From positions 1-6,130 of the forward strand of contig JAFGNG010000047.1 of NCBI GenBank assembly GCA_016927125.1: a stretch of 6,130 nucleotides of DNA, in the 5' to 3' direction. A program made the translations under genes and the position numbers. The stretch's first letter is position 1. Each line of letters starts with the position of its first letter. This DNA comes from Planctomycetota bacterium (lineage in GTDB: Bacteria > Planctomycetota > SZUA-567 > JAFGNG01). This document shows, one piece after another, positions 5,969 through 6,130 of this stretch. A model generated the notes under the pieces. It was not told where the DNA came from. It did not search any database and saw nothing but the letters and a program-made list of their open reading frames with translations.

Positions 5969-6130
5969 ATGAAGCAACCCGAGGTTAATCTCTCCGAGTT
6001 ATGGTATGCCGACGGGCTGGCCTTTGAATGCCAGCGCTGCGGGCGGTGCTGCGGCGGCGCGCCCGGCTCGGTCTGGATGACCGCTAAGGATATCAAGGCG
6101 ATTGCCGCTCGCCTGGGCCTGACTGAAAAA
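5969..6130 (+). CDS. YkgJ-family cysteine-cluster protein, N-terminal part (runs off right edge)
   Basis: The 54 visible codons start at ATG 5969-5971 and stay open to the window end. Residues 21-28 read CQRCGRCC, a C-x2-C-x2-CC cluster. It is followed by GGAPGSVWMTAKDIKAIAARLG, which resembles the start of the YkgJ/CxxCxxCC family (proposed zinc- or iron-chelating domain). The family has no settled biochemical role. The gene begins 27 nt after the pssA stop on the same strand and is probably in the same transcript, but this does not show a lipid function. The Shine-Dalgarno is weak: AAGGG (5951-5955) lies 13 bases from the ATG. No other start in this frame exists between the pssA stop and this ATG, so the start is fairly safe. 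Translation may depend on coupling to pssA. Confidence 0.85.
   Translation, partial: MKQPEVNLSELWYADGLAFECQRCGRCCGGAPGSVWMTAKDIKAIAARLGLTEK

Noticed and set aside
5132..5977. A 281-codon open frame on the minus strand opposite pssA
   Set aside because: The product is rich in His, Gln and Gly, the typical shadow of a GC-rich membrane-protein gene. pssA has a perfect catalytic motif in the same stretch.

Overview
The window comes from a Gram-negative bacterium. It carries a lipid A disaccharide synthase, an O-antigen ligase/polymerase-type membrane protein and a complete route from CDP-diacylglycerol to phosphatidylethanolamine, which together imply an LPS-bearing outer membrane. The genes are tightly packed and mostly GC-rich. 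A phenylacetate-CoA ligase of the kind common in anaerobes lies at the left edge. No gene order or signature fixes the taxon. An anaerobic or PVC-type lineage would fit, but that is only a guess.

Left part, minus strand: the N-terminal 111 codons of a phenylacetate-CoA ligase run off the edge (1-335). Next come a 171-residue, four-helix membrane protein whose last two helices resemble MotA/TolQ/ExbB channel subunits (460-975), and then a three-gene unit read right to left. In order of transcription that unit is an O-antigen ligase-like protein (start 4160), a macro-domain protein that overlaps it by 8 nt, and lpxB with a GTG start 24 nt further on.

Centre: a 225-nt divergent intergenic region (4161-4385) separates the two strands. 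It holds a plausible promoter for the plus-strand genes, a short palindromic element, and a consensus Shine-Dalgarno in front of a four-codon ORF.

Right part, plus strand: psd (short-form phosphatidylserine decarboxylase) and pssA (phosphatidylserine synthase) overlap by ATGA and encode consecutive steps of phosphatidylethanolamine synthesis. They are followed 27 nt later by the start of a YkgJ-type cysteine-cluster protein that runs off the right edge.

Overall this is an envelope-biogenesis neighbourhood: LPS assembly on one strand and phospholipid head-group synthesis on the other. I see no RNA genes, CRISPR arrays, insertion sequences, att sites or broken genes. The least expected items are the MotA-like minimal membrane protein and the macro-domain gene inside an LPS operon. 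I did not find a clear new multi-gene system.
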